DNA of 64,000 nucleotides from Streptomyces sp. cg36 (GTDB lineage: Bacteria > Actinomycetota > Actinomycetes > Streptomycetales > Streptomycetaceae): positions 6,076,001 to 6,140,000 of the forward strand of contig NZ_CP163520.1 of the NCBI RefSeq assembly GCF_041080675.1. Direction: 5' to 3'. A program made the position numbers and the translations under genes. A model generated the notes under the pieces. That model was not told the origin of the DNA. It did no database searches and worked only from the letters and a program-made list of their open reading frames with translations. Positions 61,486 to 64,000 of the stretch are shown here, in pieces (position 1 is the first letter of the stretch; each line of letters opens with the position of its first letter).

Positions 61486-62879
61486 TCAGACGCCCCGGCT
61501 GACCGAGCTCATGTTGAAGTCCGGCACCCGCAGGGCGGGCATGGCGGCACGGGTGAACCAGTCGCTCCACTCGCGCGGCAGGGTCTTCTCCGTCCGGCCC
61601 GCCTCGGTGGCCCGCGACAGCAGGTCGACCGGGGACTCGTTGAACCGGAAGTTGTTGACCTCGCCGACCACCTCGCCGTTCTCGACCAGGTAGACGCCGT
61701 CCCGGGTGAGCCCGGTCAGCAGCAGCGTCGCCGGGTCCACCTCGCGGATGTACCAGAGGCAGGTCAGCAGCAGGCCCCGCTCGGTGGCGGCGACCATCTC
61801 CGCCAGCGAGCGCTCGCCACCGCCGTCCAGGATCAGGTTGCCGATCGACGGCGTCACGGGCAACCGGGTGAGCGCCGCGCTGTGCCGGGTGGTGATCAGC
61901 CGCTCCAGCTTCCCGTCCCGCATCCAGTCGGTGGGGGCCAGCGCCAGACCGTTGTCGAAGACGGACGCGTCGTCGCCGGAGGCGTGCGCCAGCTGGAACG
62001 GCGCGGACTCCAGGCCCGGCTCGTTCGGGTCGCTGCGCAGCGTCAGCGGCAGCCGGGCCAGCTGCTCGCCGAGCCGGGTGCCGCCGCCGGGCTTGGAGAA
62101 CACCGTCCGGCCCTCGGTGGCGTCCCGCGCGTTGGACGACCACAGCTGGTAGATCAGCAGGTCGGCGACGGCGGTGGGCGGCAGCAGCGTCTCGTAGCGG
62201 CCCGCGGGCAGGTCGATGCGGCGCTCGGCCCAGCCCAGCCGTACGGCGAGCTCCTCGTCCAGGGCGCCCGGGTCGACGTCCTTGAAGTCCCGGGTGGAGC
62301 GCCCCGCCCAGGCCGAGCGCGCCCGGTCCGGCGACTTGGCGTTGAGCTCCAGCGTGCCGGTCGGCTGGTCGTGGCGGAGCCGCAGGCCCGTCGAGGTGCC
62401 CAGGTACGAGGTGGTCATCTCGTGGTGCGCGAAGCCGTACAGCTCGCGCCCGCCCGCGCGGGCCCGGGCGAACGCCTCGCCCAGCGCCGGGGCGAAGTCC
62501 GTGAAGACGGCCGAGGAGGTCTCGGCGGGCGCGTCGGTGAAGTCGGCCGCCACCGGTACGCCCTCGACCAGCGGCTGGGCGTCCTCGGCGGGCCCGGCGC
62601 CGCGCGCCGCCGCCTCCGCGGCCCGCACCAGCGGCTCCAGGTCGTCGGCGGTCACCGCGGCCCGGGACACCACGCCCGAGGCCGCGCCCTCGGCCCCGTC
62701 GACGGTCGCGATCACGGTGAGGGTGCGCCCGCGGGTCACCCCGTTGGTGGTCAGCGCGTTCCCGGCCCAGCGCAGATTGGCGGAGGAGTGCTCGTCCGCG
62801 ATGACGACGCACCCGTCGGCGGTCGAGAGCGCCAGCGCCCGCTCGACGATCTCGTGCGGCTTGACGGTCGTACGGGAGC

Positions 62880-62883
<4 letters not shown>
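61486..62883 (-). CDS. TldD/PmbA family metallopeptidase, PmbA-like subunit
   Basis: A 465-aa protein of the U62/TldD-PmbA family without the HExxxH zinc site. Typical motifs are [16 protein letters not shown] and [13 protein letters not shown], and the end VLDFGGGGERSL-like ([20 protein letters not shown]). In TldD/TldE pairs this subunit supports the catalytic one. ATG 62883 overlaps the tldD stop as ATGA. Confidence 0.9.

Positions 62884-64000
<1,117 letters not shown>

Overview
The window is very GC-rich and densely coded, uses GTG and TTG starts often, and carries typical actinomycete genes (CobN-type cobalamin synthesis, a gbn-like nucleoid protein, an LAETG surface protein, Asp23/Gls24 proteins). 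It is almost certainly a Streptomyces chromosome. From memory, the gene order matches the S. coelicolor region from tyrS and moaA to ectABCD (about SCO1818 to SCO1867), read in reverse. That comparison is recollection, not a search.

Layout. 1-3300: ectoine and hydroxyectoine operon ectABCD on the minus strand (ectD runs off the left edge), with a strong terminator from the next gene lying just upstream. 3346-6905: class V aminotransferase, a divergent amidohydrolase, and an LAETG sortase-anchored surface protein. 7193-23930: cobalamin region in two minus-strand operons, cobM-cbiG/cobJ-cbiX-cobC-like and cobD-cobQ-cobN-chlID-cobO-cobB-cobI. The second starts behind a cobalamin riboswitch. A ZIP metal transporter gene sits between the two operons. 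23955-25607: PiT phosphate transporter and a small membrane partner behind a PHO box. 25748-31145: class II aldolase, hydrolase, an unknown protein, a 40-unit heptanucleotide array, a zinc metallopeptidase and a secreted protein.

31166-34339: an ABC-F gene preceded by a seven-codon upstream ORF that may be leaderless, the gbn-like gene with a GATC cluster before it, and an enoyl-CoA hydratase behind a perfect 11-bp inverted repeat. 34449-36956: five-gene Asp23/Gls24 envelope-stress cluster. 37243-42053: an SDR lacking the usual catalytic Tyr/Lys, a GH15 enzyme, SURF1, a Cys-rich zinc protein and a DEDDh exonuclease with a BRCT domain. 42101-47056: TetR regulator divergent from an uncharacterised four-gene catabolic operon (acetoacetate decarboxylase-like, SDR, two amidohydrolase-2 proteins). 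47082-52146: VIT-type transporter, a large NACHT/leucine-rich-repeat STAND ATPase carrying a TTA codon, and a zinc alcohol dehydrogenase. 52253-55377: tandem secreted subtilisins. 55677-64000: DUF485 protein with acetate symporter, moaA, small conserved genes, tyrS, and a tldD/pmbA pair (tldD cut by the right edge).

Most of the window is ordinary core chromosome. The items most worth a second look are the NACHT-LRR protein with its early TTA codon, the ABC-F leader ORF, the heptanucleotide array, the TetR-controlled amidohydrolase operon, the GATC cluster before gbn, and the SDR with an altered catalytic site. No tRNA, rRNA, insertion sequence, CRISPR array or prophage gene was seen.
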